Assembly (NCBI RefSeq): GCF_019802055.1 | Contig: NZ_JAHVHW010000003.1 | Coordinates: 1 to 64,000 of the forward strand | Source of the DNA: Ferrimonas balearica | GTDB lineage: Bacteria > Pseudomonadota > Gammaproteobacteria > Enterobacterales > Shewanellaceae | Reading direction: 5' to 3' | Length of the DNA stretch: 64,000 bases | In this document: positions 43,485 through 54,183 of the stretch, piece after piece | Numbering within the stretch: the stretch's first letter is position 1 | Layout: every line of letters begins with the position of its first letter | The notes under the pieces: model-generated | Told to the model about the DNA's origin: nothing | Database searches by the model: none | Seen by the model: the letters and a program-made list of their open reading frames with translations, nothing else | Made by a program: the position numbers and the translations under genes

Positions 43485-44117
43485 ATGTCCGGCGCCACCA
43501 GCAAAATCCTGTATCTGCTTAAACAGAATGGTCCGATGCCGCTTCCTCCACTGGCGGAAGCGCTGGAACTGACCACCATGGGCGTCCGCCAACACCTGCA
43601 CAAGCTGGAGCAACAGGGGCTGGTCGCGTTTGAGGATCGCCGCTTCGGCCCAGGCCGTCCCAGCCGACACTGGTATCTGAGCGATGCCGGACACCGGCAA
43701 TTTGGAGACCGTCATCAGGATCTGACCTTGCAACTGCTGGACGGCATCGACGCCCTGTTTGGCGCGGAGGGCCTGAATCAACTGATAAGCCACCGCTTTG
43801 AAAGTCAAAAAGCGCTGTATCTTGAGACGCTTGCGGAGGCAAAAAGTTTGGGGGAACGGGTAGAAAAATTGGCCCGGCTTCGCCATCAGGAGGGCTATAT
43901 GGCCCGGGTTGTCCCTCAGGGAGAGGGATGGTTGCTGGTGGAAGATCACTGTCCGATCTGCGCTGCCGCAGCCCGCTGTCGGGGGCTCTGCCAGCAAGAG
44001 TTGGAGCTGTTCAGAACGGTACTGGGCGACACACTGTCGGTAACGCGCAGCGAACACCTGCTGGAACAGGGCAGCCGCTGCGCTTACCTGATCACGCCGT
44101 CAAAGGCGGCATGCTGA
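43485..44117 (+). CDS. SufR-like winged-helix regulator with a cysteine cluster
   Basis: A 210-residue regulator. The N-terminal winged helix (about 5-65; MPLPPLAEALELTTMGVRQHLHKLE) is followed by a C-terminal domain with Cys156, Cys159, Cys165, Cys169 and Cys199. CPIC...C spacing of 12 residues between Cys156 and Cys169, and the GSRCAYLI end, resemble SufR, which holds an iron-sulfur cluster and represses suf genes. No suf or isc gene is in the window. The 3' end overlaps the convergent SDR gene by 26 bases. Confidence 0.72.
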   Translation: MSGATSKILYLLKQNGPMPLPPLAEALELTTMGVRQHLHKLEQQGLVAFEDRRFGPGRPSRHWYLSDAGHRQFGDRHQDLTLQLLDGIDALFGAEGLNQLISHRFESQKALYLETLAEAKSLGERVEKLARLRHQEGYMARVVPQGEGWLLVEDHCPICAAAARCRGLCQQELELFRTVLGDTLSVTRSEHLLEQGSRCAYLITPSKAAC

Positions 44118-44904
44118 AGGGATCGGGGTAGCGATAGGAAAACCCCAGCACAGACACAATCCGCTCGCCCGATACCCGCTTCACCGGCATGGGTTCATCG
44201 GAAAAACCCGGGGCTGGCAAGCCCAGTGCCTCGGCCGCTTTGGGATAAAAGGCCTCACGAGTCGGATGGTGGGGCGCACTCAGGTTAAACACCTCACCAA
44301 AGGCTTCCTGCTCAAGAATTCGCACCACCGCACCAATCACATCGTCGCGGTGGACCAGATTGATGGGAGCATCCGCGCCGGGCAGAGCCTGCCGACCCGC
44401 CAGGAAGCGGCCCGGATGGCGCTCCCCCCCCACCAGGCCCGCCGGTCTCAGCAGGCTCAGGCCTGAGCCAAACACCTCAGCAAAGGCACGTTCCGCCTCC
44501 AGCATCTGTTGCGCTCGGGGGCTTGGATCCAGCGGGCTCGATTCCTCCACCAGTTCACCCGGCGCATAGACGGCGGTAGAACTGACAAAAATCGCCTTCC
44601 GAATGCCACGCTCCCATGCGGCGTCGGCGAGCATTCGCATCCGTTCGCCATAGGGCCGCGCGTCCGCTTGACGACCGGGAGGCACATTGGCAAACAGCAC
44701 ATCGGCCTCGAGCAAAGCATCCAGATCATCGCACTCAAGACGCTCGCCGATCGCCAGTGGGTAACCGGGAATACCCAGTTCTGCCAGACGCGCCAGGGTG
44801 TCCGGTTGGCGACTGCTGCCGCGCACGTCGTAACCAAGACTCTGAAGCTGTTCAGCCAGGCTGAGCCCGAGCCAGCCGCAGCCGACCACAGTAATGGATT
44901 GCAT
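44092..44904 (-). CDS. NAD(P)-dependent epimerase/SDR protein (YeeZ-like)
   Basis: A 270-residue extended-SDR-like protein. ITVVGCGWLGLSLAEQL at the start binds NAD(P), VFANVPPGRQ and KAIFVSSTAVYAPG contain the active-site serine region, and INLVHRDDVIGAVV is a family segment. It resembles E. coli YeeZ; reaction unknown. It lies 18 bases downstream of the HD-GYP gene on the same strand. Confidence 0.85.
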   Translation of the reverse strand: MQSITVVGCGWLGLSLAEQLQSLGYDVRGSSRQPDTLARLAELGIPGYPLAIGERLECDDLDALLEADVLFANVPPGRQADARPYGERMRMLADAAWERGIRKAIFVSSTAVYAPGELVEESSPLDPSPRAQQMLEAERAFAEVFGSGLSLLRPAGLVGGERHPGRFLAGRQALPGADAPINLVHRDDVIGAVVRILEQEAFGEVFNLSAPHHPTREAFYPKAAEALGLPAPGFSDEPMPVKRVSGERIVSVLGFSYRYPDPFSMPPLTA

Positions 44905-44922
44905 AGTGATGATTTCCGATGG

Positions 44923-46176
44923 TTAACGGCGTACGTAGTAAGCCAAAGCGGGAGACGCATCAAGATAGTGGCATTGGGCTTCGCTCAGTTCACTGATCCT
45001 CAGCACCGCTTCCACCTTGAGGCCCAGCATCTCAAGACTGACCATGGGCGCCTCAATCTTAGGGATCTCCGCATCATAGAGTATCAGTGTAGGAAACAGC
45101 GGCTGCGACGCGTCACTGCTGAGCACCTTACCCACCTGGCCATTCTCAAGGCGCACCAGGGTACCGGGTGGGTAAACCCCGAGCGTCTTCACCAGGGTTT
45201 GCAGATACATGGAATTCAGTTGCTTGCTGCGGCACTTAAACATGTACGCCAACGCCTGATACGGCGGCAGCGTTTTCGTATTACCGTTCACCAGACTGTC
45301 GTATTCATTGGCGATGGTGAGGATCTGCGTCATCGGCGAAATCGCATTACCAGACAGCTTTTGCGGGTAGCCACTGCCATCCAGGTACTCGTGATGACCC
45401 ACCACCATGGTGGTGATCGATTTGGTGGAAAAAGGGGTGCCTCTGAGCATCTCCAGCGCCAGCTTAGGATGTTGACGCAGGTAGTTTTGCTCCGCTTTAT
45501 TCAACGGGCTCCGTTTATTGAGGATGCTGGAGGGGATCCGAAGTTTACCCACATCATGCACCAATGCTGCCAGCCCCAACTCCCTAAGCTGCGGGCCCTC
45601 CAGGCCCAGAGCACGCCCCAGTACCAATGCCACCACGGCCACATTGATGGCGTGGCACTGCATACTGCCCTCCTGATTGGCGGCCACCAGTTGCAACACC
45701 GTATCGCTACCGGCGTGCTCAAACTGGGTCAGGATCTCCTCCACCACCGCACAGCTGTCCGCATACGCTTGCTCCGGTGAGGTGGCGATTCGGTTAAAGC
45801 TGGAACGCACGGTATCGATAGACTGGCCATAAGCCTGCTCACACTTCTTTAGCAGGCGGCGGTAGATCCGGCTCTCCTCCACCATGGCGTCCCGTTCAGC
45901 CTGATGGGCGCGAATCACCTGCCGGTCCGGTTTGCCCTGGGGTAACGATGGCGAGGTTGGCGTTTCTGCCTGTTCGAGTACCGGCGCTTGTTCACCTTCG
46001 GCCAACTGCAGGAAAACGTGACTGAGCCCCAGCTTACGGATGAGCAGGATCTGCCCCTCATCCTTGATCCGGAAGCGGTTGAACATAAAAGGGTGCTCTT
46101 TCCAGGCCAATGGCAGGCGAATGGACTGCCCCACCTGAAGCGCATTAACTGGGATTTTGAATTCCCGGCTCGACAT
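44923..46176 (-). CDS. HD-GYP domain protein with DUF3391, putative cyclic-di-GMP phosphodiesterase
   Basis: A 417-residue cytoplasmic protein. The N-terminal DUF3391 (about 1-130) is followed by an HD-GYP domain: HD at 207-208 in ALVHDVGKLRIP, HHEYLDGSGYP (261-271) with the GYP residues, and the helical core between. Intact HD and GYP residues suggest active hydrolysis of cyclic-di-GMP. A perfect TATAAT on the minus strand (46257-46262), about 80 bases upstream, may be its -10. Possible operon with the SDR gene. Confidence 0.9.
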   Translation of the reverse strand: MSSREFKIPVNALQVGQSIRLPLAWKEHPFMFNRFRIKDEGQILLIRKLGLSHVFLQLAEGEQAPVLEQAETPTSPSLPQGKPDRQVIRAHQAERDAMVEESRIYRRLLKKCEQAYGQSIDTVRSSFNRIATSPEQAYADSCAVVEEILTQFEHAGSDTVLQLVAANQEGSMQCHAINVAVVALVLGRALGLEGPQLRELGLAALVHDVGKLRIPSSILNKRSPLNKAEQNYLRQHPKLALEMLRGTPFSTKSITTMVVGHHEYLDGSGYPQKLSGNAISPMTQILTIANEYDSLVNGNTKTLPPYQALAYMFKCRSKQLNSMYLQTLVKTLGVYPPGTLVRLENGQVGKVLSSDASQPLFPTLILYDAEIPKIEAPMVSLEMLGLKVEAVLRISELSEAQCHYLDASPALAYYVRR

Positions 46177-46313
46177 AGATCGCTATCCTGATCCCCTGGG
46201 GTATTACGGGCTGTTCTGTCGCGATCAGATTCAGCCAACTATTTGTTTCGTCGGCGATTATAGCTCATTGTTCGACAAACTCTCCTGTGGCGTTGCGAAC
46301 CGGGGCACACCGC

Positions 46314-46329
46314 AGTGATCCTGATCACA
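46314..46329. promoter_or_regulatory. CRP-type palindrome
   Basis: AGTGATCCTGATCACA matches the CRP consensus TGTGATCNNGATCACA except at the first base. It lies about 50 bases upstream of the putative small RNA start and about 145 bases upstream of the HD-GYP start, so it could serve either. Confidence 0.65.
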
Positions 46330-46371
46330 TTTACGATTGCATACAATATTCAATACTGTTAGTATCGTTTC

Positions 46372-46506
46372 GGTTCCCTGGCTCGTCACAGTGCCGCAGT
46401 TGGGTTCGTTAACTTGTTACTTGTCCTTGACCTCTGCCCTCCCCCGGCGCAGAAGGGATCCATGATCCCCCTATACCGGTGGCCTGATTGGCCACCGGTT
46501 TTTTTA
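46372..46506 (+). ncRNA. Putative small RNA with CRP site, promoter and terminator
   Basis: Gene-free, but organised like a small RNA gene. A promoter-like TTGCAT (46337-46342), 17-base spacer and TAGTAT (46360-46365) put the start near 46372. Then come a C-rich single-stranded-looking tract (CCCTCCCCC, about 46437-46445), a small hairpin GGGATC/GATCCC (46455-46469) and a perfect 10-base terminator stem with seven T. The C-rich tract could pair with Shine-Dalgarno sequences, as in CyaR-like RNAs (inference). No reading frame with a Shine-Dalgarno fits. Start and function are uncertain; I recognise no known family. Confidence 0.55.
46475..46506 (+). terminator. Intrinsic terminator of the putative small RNA
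   Basis: ACCGGTGGCC, loop TGATT, GGCCACCGGT, then seven T. The minus strand has no T-run after the stem, so it works only rightward, and no plus-strand coding gene lies upstream. Confidence 0.9.
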
Positions 46507-46551
46507 TCGTGTTGCAGCGCTCTCCACTCACCTTTACCGGTGAGCGGACAC

Positions 46552-46576
46552 AAAAAAGCGGCCATCAGGCCGCTTT
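46552..46576 (-). terminator. Intrinsic terminator after ligA
   Basis: AAAGCGGCC, loop ATCA, GGCCGCTTT, with a T-run on the minus strand, 17 bases after the ligA stop. Confidence 0.9.
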
Positions 46577-46592
46577 AATGATGAGTGTGTCT

Positions 46593-48626
<2,034 letters not shown>

Positions 48627-48647
48627 CTATGGCGGTGTAAAACAGAG

Positions 48648-48669
48648 AGGGCCGCGCGCTGGCGGCCCT
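48648..48669 (-). terminator. Hairpin between zipA and ligA
   Basis: AGGGCCGC/GCGGCCCT with a 6-base loop. On the minus strand it is followed by CTCTGTTTTA, a weak T-rich tail, so it may partly attenuate transcription from zipA into ligA. Confidence 0.4.
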
Positions 48670-48690
48670 GAGATAGAGGGTTCAGACGAG

Positions 48691-49689
48691 TCAGGCTGGC
48701 TGCTCCGCCCGGTGAATTCGGGCCAGGTAAGCCTCCTGGGTGGCGCTGTTCCAGGGATTACGCTGACCATCCAGCACTTCGGCTCCGTGCAGATCCGCCA
48801 GCCCCTTGGCGGCGCCTTCCATCATGGAAAAACAGACACGCGGGTCACCCTGGCTCGGCAGGGTCATAAACAGTGCGACCCCTTCGGTAGTGAACTGTTC
48901 CATATGGTCCGGGTTAAAGGTACCGGGGTTCACCATGTTGGCCAGGGAGAACAGCACCGGGCCGGTGCCTGCACTGCTTTGATGACGATGGAAGATATCC
49001 ATCTCGCCAAACTTGAAGCCCATGGTCAGCAGGTTCGGCAGCAACTCCGCACCGGAGATGGGCTCACCTTTGCTGACCACGTGCAGCACCAGCACATCAG
49101 AGGGATCTGCCGGGGCATCGTTTGCCGTGGCTTTCGGCTCAGATTGCGGCTCTGCAGGCGCATCGACCATCGGCTCCGCCTCAGGCTCAGCCTGGATCAC
49201 CGGCTCTTCAACCGGATCGGCCTTCACTTTCGCCTGCTCCTGCGCTTCGCGCTCTTCACGCTCCAGTTCCGCTTCCAGCTCCCGCAGGGTGATCGGTGCC
49301 ATCGCTTCGTCCGACTCGGCAAAGCCCAGCTCGATCTGGTCCCCACCCAGCGTCGGCTCCTGACGAGCGGCACGAGGCGCACTGCGCTTGGCTGCAGGCT
49401 GAGGCGCTTCGGGGATTGGCGCATCTTCCAGCAGACTGGCCTGCGTCGGCGCGGAGGCCGGTTTCGGAGCGGGTTGAGCCGGCGCAATAACGGGTTCTTC
49501 ACGAACCGCCGTTTCCGGCTCTGCGACAGCGGGCTCGATCGCCTTTTCAAAGCGCTTTTTGGGTGCCGGGGCACGGCGATTCTGAATTTTGCCGGGGTTG
49601 TTACGCCTGAGCGACCACAAGCCATGTACCAGCAAACCCAGGATGGCCAATAGGCCCACGACAATAAAGACTACGCGCATATCATCCAT
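48691..49689 (-). CDS. zipA: Cell division protein ZipA
   Basis: A 332-residue division protein that tethers FtsZ to the membrane. One N-terminal membrane segment (about 5-24) is followed by a basic patch, a long Pro/Ala/Glu-rich linker (about 40-190) and the FtsZ-binding ZipA_C domain (about 195-325; LVLHVVSKGEPISGAELL, FHRHQSSAGTGPVLFSLANMV). The start MDDMRVV aligns with the E. coli N-terminus. It lies between smc and ligA with short gaps, as expected for this lineage. Confidence 0.95.
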   Translation of the reverse strand: MDDMRVVFIVVGLLAILGLLVHGLWSLRRNNPGKIQNRRAPAPKKRFEKAIEPAVAEPETAVREEPVIAPAQPAPKPASAPTQASLLEDAPIPEAPQPAAKRSAPRAARQEPTLGGDQIELGFAESDEAMAPITLRELEAELEREEREAQEQAKVKADPVEEPVIQAEPEAEPMVDAPAEPQSEPKATANDAPADPSDVLVLHVVSKGEPISGAELLPNLLTMGFKFGEMDIFHRHQSSAGTGPVLFSLANMVNPGTFNPDHMEQFTTEGVALFMTLPSQGDPRVCFSMMEGAAKGLADLHGAEVLDGQRNPWNSATQEAYLARIHRAEQPA

Positions 49690-49711
49690 AGCGAGTCGAA
49701 CCTACACTTGT

Positions 49712-52700
49712 TTATCCCATTTGGGCCATTGCTGCGGCCTCTTCGATATCGACGGCAACGATCCGGGACACACCCGGTTCGTGCATAGTAACCCCCGTCA
49801 GGCGATCCGCCATCTCCATACTCACTTTATTGTGGCTGATGAAGATAAACTGAACCGTCTCGGACATCTCCTTCACCAGGCGGCAGAACCGCCCGACGTT
49901 GGCGTCGTCCAGGGGCGCATCCACTTCGTCCAGCATACAGAAAGGTGCTGGATTAAGGCGGAAAATGGCGAACACCAATGATAATGCTGTCAGGGCCTTT
50001 TCACCACCAGAGAGAAGGTGGATTGTGCTGTTCTTTTTACCAGGTGGACGGGCCATGATGGTGACACCGGTGTTCAACAGGTCATCATCGGTCAGTGCCA
50101 AGTAGGCACTTCCCCCTCCAAACACTTTCGGGAACAGGGTACCCAGATCCGTATTCACCTTGTCAAAGGTGTCCCGGAACATCTGGCGGGTCTCCCGGTC
50201 GATTTTGCGGATCGCCGTCTCCAGTACCTCCAGCGCCTGGTTCAGATCATCGTCCTGAGCGTCCAGGTAAGCTTTGCGCTCGGACTGCTGTTCATACTCT
50301 TCAATGGCAGCCATGTTGATGGCCCCCAGACGCTTGATGCGTTCCCGCACCCGCTCCAGGTCCGCCTGCCACTGGTTCACTGCCGCTTCCGGGCTGAGGG
50401 ATTCCAGGATCCCTTTCAGCTGCATCTCTGACTCCGCCAGCAGATCCAACTGGCCCTGTGCCTGCACACGCAGCCCTTCGTACTCCAGCTGGTGACGGCT
50501 CAAATCCGCCACCACCGCTTGCAGTTGCGCCTGTTGTCCACGCTGACTGTCGGCCAGGCTGGCAAGTGTCTGGTTGACCTCCTCCAGAGCCTCCCGGCGT
50601 CCAGCCAGTTCCTCCTCCAGCAGCACCCGCTGCTCCAGCTCCAACGCGAGAGACGCTTCGTACTCTGCCAGTGGCTCAAGCAGGGCTTCCTGCTCCTCTC
50701 GGGCCAGTTCGCACCGCTCCCGCCATTCGCCCTGAGACTCCTGAGCCTGAAGACGCCGTGCGGACAAGCCCTGCAAGCGCGCCTCCTGCCCTTGCAGAGA
50801 AAGCTGTAGCTGCTGCAACCGCTGCTGTTGTTGGTCACGCTGCGCTCGACGGGCCCGCAACGATTCCCGCGCCGATTCGGTGCGAAGCTCAACCTGGTCC
50901 AGCCGCGCTTGTGCCTGCTCCTGCTCCTCACCAAGTTGGGCCTGACGCGCCTCCAGTTCCAGCTGGCGGTCCTCCAACTCCTCGGCGCGCAGGGCCAGCT
51001 CCTCCTGCTGCTCCTCAAGCAGTGCACGCTGCTGGCGCTGCTGTTCCAGGCGTTGTGCCAGACTCTCCCGTCGCCCCTGCAGCGTCAGCAGCGCTTCGCG
51101 GGCAGTCTGAACGGCTCGTCGCAGCTGCTCTTCCTGCTGGCGCGCCGCGTCCAGCTGCCCGGTCGCACGCTGCAAACGCTCTTCCGCCTCGGCCCGTTGG
51201 GCCTCAACCCGGGGCTGCTCAAGCTGCAGTGCTTCCAGTTCCGCCTGGATCTCAGTGAGGGGGCGCTCACTGCTTTTGCCCGGCGCCGCTTCAAACCCCT
51301 TCGCCAGCCAGCGTCCATCAGGCAAAACCACCGAGACATCGGGCCCGGCCTGACTCAACCAGGCTTCTGCCTGTTCCGGGGTGTCGGCGCAATAGACCTG
51401 GGCCAGCCAGGGCGAGAGATTAAAGGGGGAACGGATCTTATCGAGCAACCTTGGCCAGGGGTGCGCCGCCTCAATAGGGGCAGCCGCGTCCTGAGTCAGC
51501 AGACGCTGGGTGCCTTCAGGCAAGGTTTGGGATTCCGCCCCAACCACTGCCTGCATCGGCCGACTGAGCACCTGCTCAACGGCGGCGGCCCAGCCCTCCT
51601 CGACCGACCACTGCTGCCAGGCTCTCGGCAGATCATCAAAGGGGGCGGGAAGACGGGTTTCACGGGCTTTAAGCAGCGTGGACAGTGAAGCTTGCCGGGC
51701 TTCCAGACGCACCAGCTCTCCATCAAGGTGAGCCACCTGTGCCTGACTGGCTTCCCGCTCCGCTTCCGCCGCTTCCCGGGCCTGCTGAGCCTGCTCAAGA
51801 CGAGCGGTCTCAGATTCCAGCTCCGCCTCAGCGCTCTGCAGGGCTTCGTCGGTCTGCGCCAATTCCGCTTCCAGCGCTTCTGGGTTCCACTGGGCCAGCT
51901 GCTCAGCCAGACGCTGACGGGATGAGGCGATCTGTTGCCGCTCCCGCTCCAGGCCCGCCAGCTCGGTGATCACCACCTGTGCGGCGCGCTGGGATTGAGC
52001 CTGCGCATCTCGTGCGGTGTCCCGCTCATCGCCCAGCGCCTCAAAGGCCATCTGTGCCTCTTCCAGCGCCAGGGTCAGCTCCTCCAGCGCTTCGGCAAGG
52101 GCCTCCTGTTCCGGCGCCATCATGGCGATGCTCTCTTCGAGTTCGCCCTGCTCCTCATCCAGTTGACGCAGATTTTCCTCCGCGCTGCCCGCCTGCATCT
52201 GGTTGCGGCGGATCTCATCCTCCAACTGCTGCCGACGCTGACGGCTGTGGAGGATCTGCTGCTCCAGTCGGGTGATCTGGCTGCCCAGAGTAAAGAGGCT
52301 CTGCTGACAACGCTCTACCTCGGCACTCAGATCAGAGCGTTGCTGCTCCAAGGTGGTGACGGTGGCACTGTCCCCTGCGGTGGCGCTTTCAAACTGAGTT
52401 TTCTTGGTTTCCAGGGCCTGTATCGTTTGATCCAGTTGATCCATACGGCCGCTGATTTCGCGCCAGCGCAACGCCAGCAACTCGCCATGAAGGGTACGCT
52501 CCTGCGCCTTAAGCTCGCGGTAGCGGCGGGCGGCATCCGCCTGACGACGCAGACGTTCAATCTGGCTGCCCAACTCGGTACGGACGTCGGTCAGACGTTC
52601 GAGGTTTTCGCGGGTATGGCGGATGCGGTTTTCGGTCTCGCGGCGGCGCTCCTTGTAGCGGGAGATGCCAGCGGCCTCTTCAATAAAGACCCTTAGTTCC

Positions 52701-53173
52701 TGAGGTTTGGATTCGATCAGGCGGGAAATCATCCCCTGCTCGATAATGGCGTAGCTGCGCGGGCCCAGACCGGTGCCCATAAAGAGATCGGTGATGTCCC
52801 GGCGTCGGCACTTGCTACCATTGAGGAAATAGTTGGACTGACCGTCCCGGGTAACCTGACGTTTGACCGCGATTTCGGCGTAACTGGCGTACTGGCCGTC
52901 CAGGCGACCGGCACTGTTGTCGAACACCAACTCGACACTGGCTACCGACACCGGCTTGCGGCCACTGGAACCGTTGAAGATCACGTCCGTCATGGCGTCG
53001 CCACGCAGGTTCTTGGCGCTGCTCTCCCCCAGCACCCAGCGAACGGCATCAATGACGTTGGATTTGCCACAGCCATTAGGGCCGACAATGGCGGTCATCT
53101 GATCCGGGAAAGGCACCTTGGTGGGATCGACGAAGGACTTAAAGCCGGCAAGCTTGATCTGTTTAAGCCGCAT
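49712..53173 (-). CDS. smc: Chromosome segregation protein SMC
   Basis: A 1153-residue SMC ATPase. Walker A GPNGCGKSN (32-40) is near the N-terminus; two long coiled coils flank a hinge region (about 500-640), and the C-terminal head has the signature LLSGGEKALTALSL and Walker B MLDEVDAPLDD. It compacts and segregates chromosomes with ScpA/ScpB; its presence implies no MukBEF in the strain (inference). The start ATG 53173 is set by homology (MRLKQIKLAGFKSF); the frame remains open to 53290. No strong Shine-Dalgarno is visible. Confidence 0.96.
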   Translation of the reverse strand: MRLKQIKLAGFKSFVDPTKVPFPDQMTAIVGPNGCGKSNVIDAVRWVLGESSAKNLRGDAMTDVIFNGSSGRKPVSVASVELVFDNSAGRLDGQYASYAEIAVKRQVTRDGQSNYFLNGSKCRRRDITDLFMGTGLGPRSYAIIEQGMISRLIESKPQELRVFIEEAAGISRYKERRRETENRIRHTRENLERLTDVRTELGSQIERLRRQADAARRYRELKAQERTLHGELLALRWREISGRMDQLDQTIQALETKKTQFESATAGDSATVTTLEQQRSDLSAEVERCQQSLFTLGSQITRLEQQILHSRQRRQQLEDEIRRNQMQAGSAEENLRQLDEEQGELEESIAMMAPEQEALAEALEELTLALEEAQMAFEALGDERDTARDAQAQSQRAAQVVITELAGLERERQQIASSRQRLAEQLAQWNPEALEAELAQTDEALQSAEAELESETARLEQAQQAREAAEAEREASQAQVAHLDGELVRLEARQASLSTLLKARETRLPAPFDDLPRAWQQWSVEEGWAAAVEQVLSRPMQAVVGAESQTLPEGTQRLLTQDAAAPIEAAHPWPRLLDKIRSPFNLSPWLAQVYCADTPEQAEAWLSQAGPDVSVVLPDGRWLAKGFEAAPGKSSERPLTEIQAELEALQLEQPRVEAQRAEAEERLQRATGQLDAARQQEEQLRRAVQTAREALLTLQGRRESLAQRLEQQRQQRALLEEQQEELALRAEELEDRQLELEARQAQLGEEQEQAQARLDQVELRTESARESLRARRAQRDQQQQRLQQLQLSLQGQEARLQGLSARRLQAQESQGEWRERCELAREEQEALLEPLAEYEASLALELEQRVLLEEELAGRREALEEVNQTLASLADSQRGQQAQLQAVVADLSRHQLEYEGLRVQAQGQLDLLAESEMQLKGILESLSPEAAVNQWQADLERVRERIKRLGAINMAAIEEYEQQSERKAYLDAQDDDLNQALEVLETAIRKIDRETRQMFRDTFDKVNTDLGTLFPKVFGGGSAYLALTDDDLLNTGVTIMARPPGKKNSTIHLLSGGEKALTALSLVFAIFRLNPAPFCMLDEVDAPLDDANVGRFCRLVKEMSETVQFIFISHNKVSMEMADRLTGVTMHEPGVSRIVAVDIEEAAAMAQMG

Positions 53174-53325
53174 AGAGGCAGGGCAACGGTTCCGATGGCT
53201 GAGATCCTGCCACTCTATCAAATGGCTATGGAATTTGTAACAGCCTGAAATGCTATCAATGTTGACCCAATCCGCAGGTCGGCAACACAATGCACCTATA
53301 GGTCTTTCACCAAGAGTACAGCGCG

Positions 53326-54093
53326 TTGATAAACCACAGCCAAACCGTCAAATCTGTGTTGCCTGAAGGGGCCAGTGGCGTGAGCTACTTCCTCAAGGGC
53401 TTTGAGCTTATACGCCAGAAGGGCTTGCGCCGCTTTGTGGTGTTGCCACTGGGGATCAACCTGGTGCTCTTCTCCGTTGCCTTCTACTTCCTGTTCCAAC
53501 AGATGGGCGTCTGGATGGAGCAGTTGATGGCCGCCGCGCCGGAGTTTCTGCGCTGGATGGAGTGGCTGCTCTGGCCGTTGGTGGGGCTGAGTGTTCTGGT
53601 CACCGCCGCCTTCACCTTTACCGCCATCATGAACTTTATCGCCGCACCTTTTAACGGTTTGCTGGCGGAACAGGTAGAAAAGCGCCTGACCGGCGAACCG
53701 CTGGACACTGGCGGCGTGCTGGACCTGGTCAAAGACACGCCGAGGCTGATTGGCCGGGAGTGGACCAAGCTCTGTTACTACCTGCCCCGGGCATTGGTGT
53801 TCCTGGTTATCCTCTTTTTCATTCCCGGCTTTGGCCCGGTGATCTGGTTCTGCTTCACCGCCTGGATGCTGGCGATTCAGTACCTGGACTACCCCTTTGA
53901 TAACCATAAGGTGCCCTTCGCACGGATGCGCAGTGCGTTGCGGATGCAGCGCTGGCGTAGCTTTACCTTTGGTGCCACCGCTGCACTCATGGCGATGATC
54001 CCGCTACTCAACCTGATTCTGATGCCGGTGGCGATCTGCGGTGCCACCGCCCTCTGGGTTGACCAGTACCGCGAGGTTCACCGCAAGCTGTAA
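53326..54093 (+). CDS. cysZ: Sulfate transporter CysZ
   Basis: A 255-residue inner-membrane protein with about four to five hydrophobic segments. IAAPFNGLLAEQ, WYLPRA-like (CYYLPRAL), AIQYLDYPFDNHKVPF and IPLLNLILMPVAICGATALW closely follow E. coli CysZ. It imports sulfate for cysteine biosynthesis, and cysK lies downstream in the window. The likely start is TTG 53326 (AAGAG nine bases upstream); GTG 53356 is an alternative. It is divergent from smc with about 150 bases between. Confidence 0.92.
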   Translation: MINHSQTVKSVLPEGASGVSYFLKGFELIRQKGLRRFVVLPLGINLVLFSVAFYFLFQQMGVWMEQLMAAAPEFLRWMEWLLWPLVGLSVLVTAAFTFTAIMNFIAAPFNGLLAEQVEKRLTGEPLDTGGVLDLVKDTPRLIGREWTKLCYYLPRALVFLVILFFIPGFGPVIWFCFTAWMLAIQYLDYPFDNHKVPFARMRSALRMQRWRSFTFGATAALMAMIPLLNLILMPVAICGATALWVDQYREVHRKL

Positions 54094-54183
54094 ACCCCTG
54101 TTACAAATCGTTTACCTGTGGCGCTGGCGGCAGTCAGCGCCTGTGGCACAATGGCGCCAAAACGATAACGAGAAAATAACAGG

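Noticed and set aside
44509-45780. Long plus-strand frame antisense to the SDR and HD-GYP genes
   Set aside because: It runs opposite to two well-defined genes, is Arg/Gln/His rich and has no recognisable domain.
50671-51258. Pro/Ala-rich frame antisense to smc
   Set aside because: It is the shadow of the SMC coiled-coil repeats (Gln/Leu/Glu codons), not a gene.
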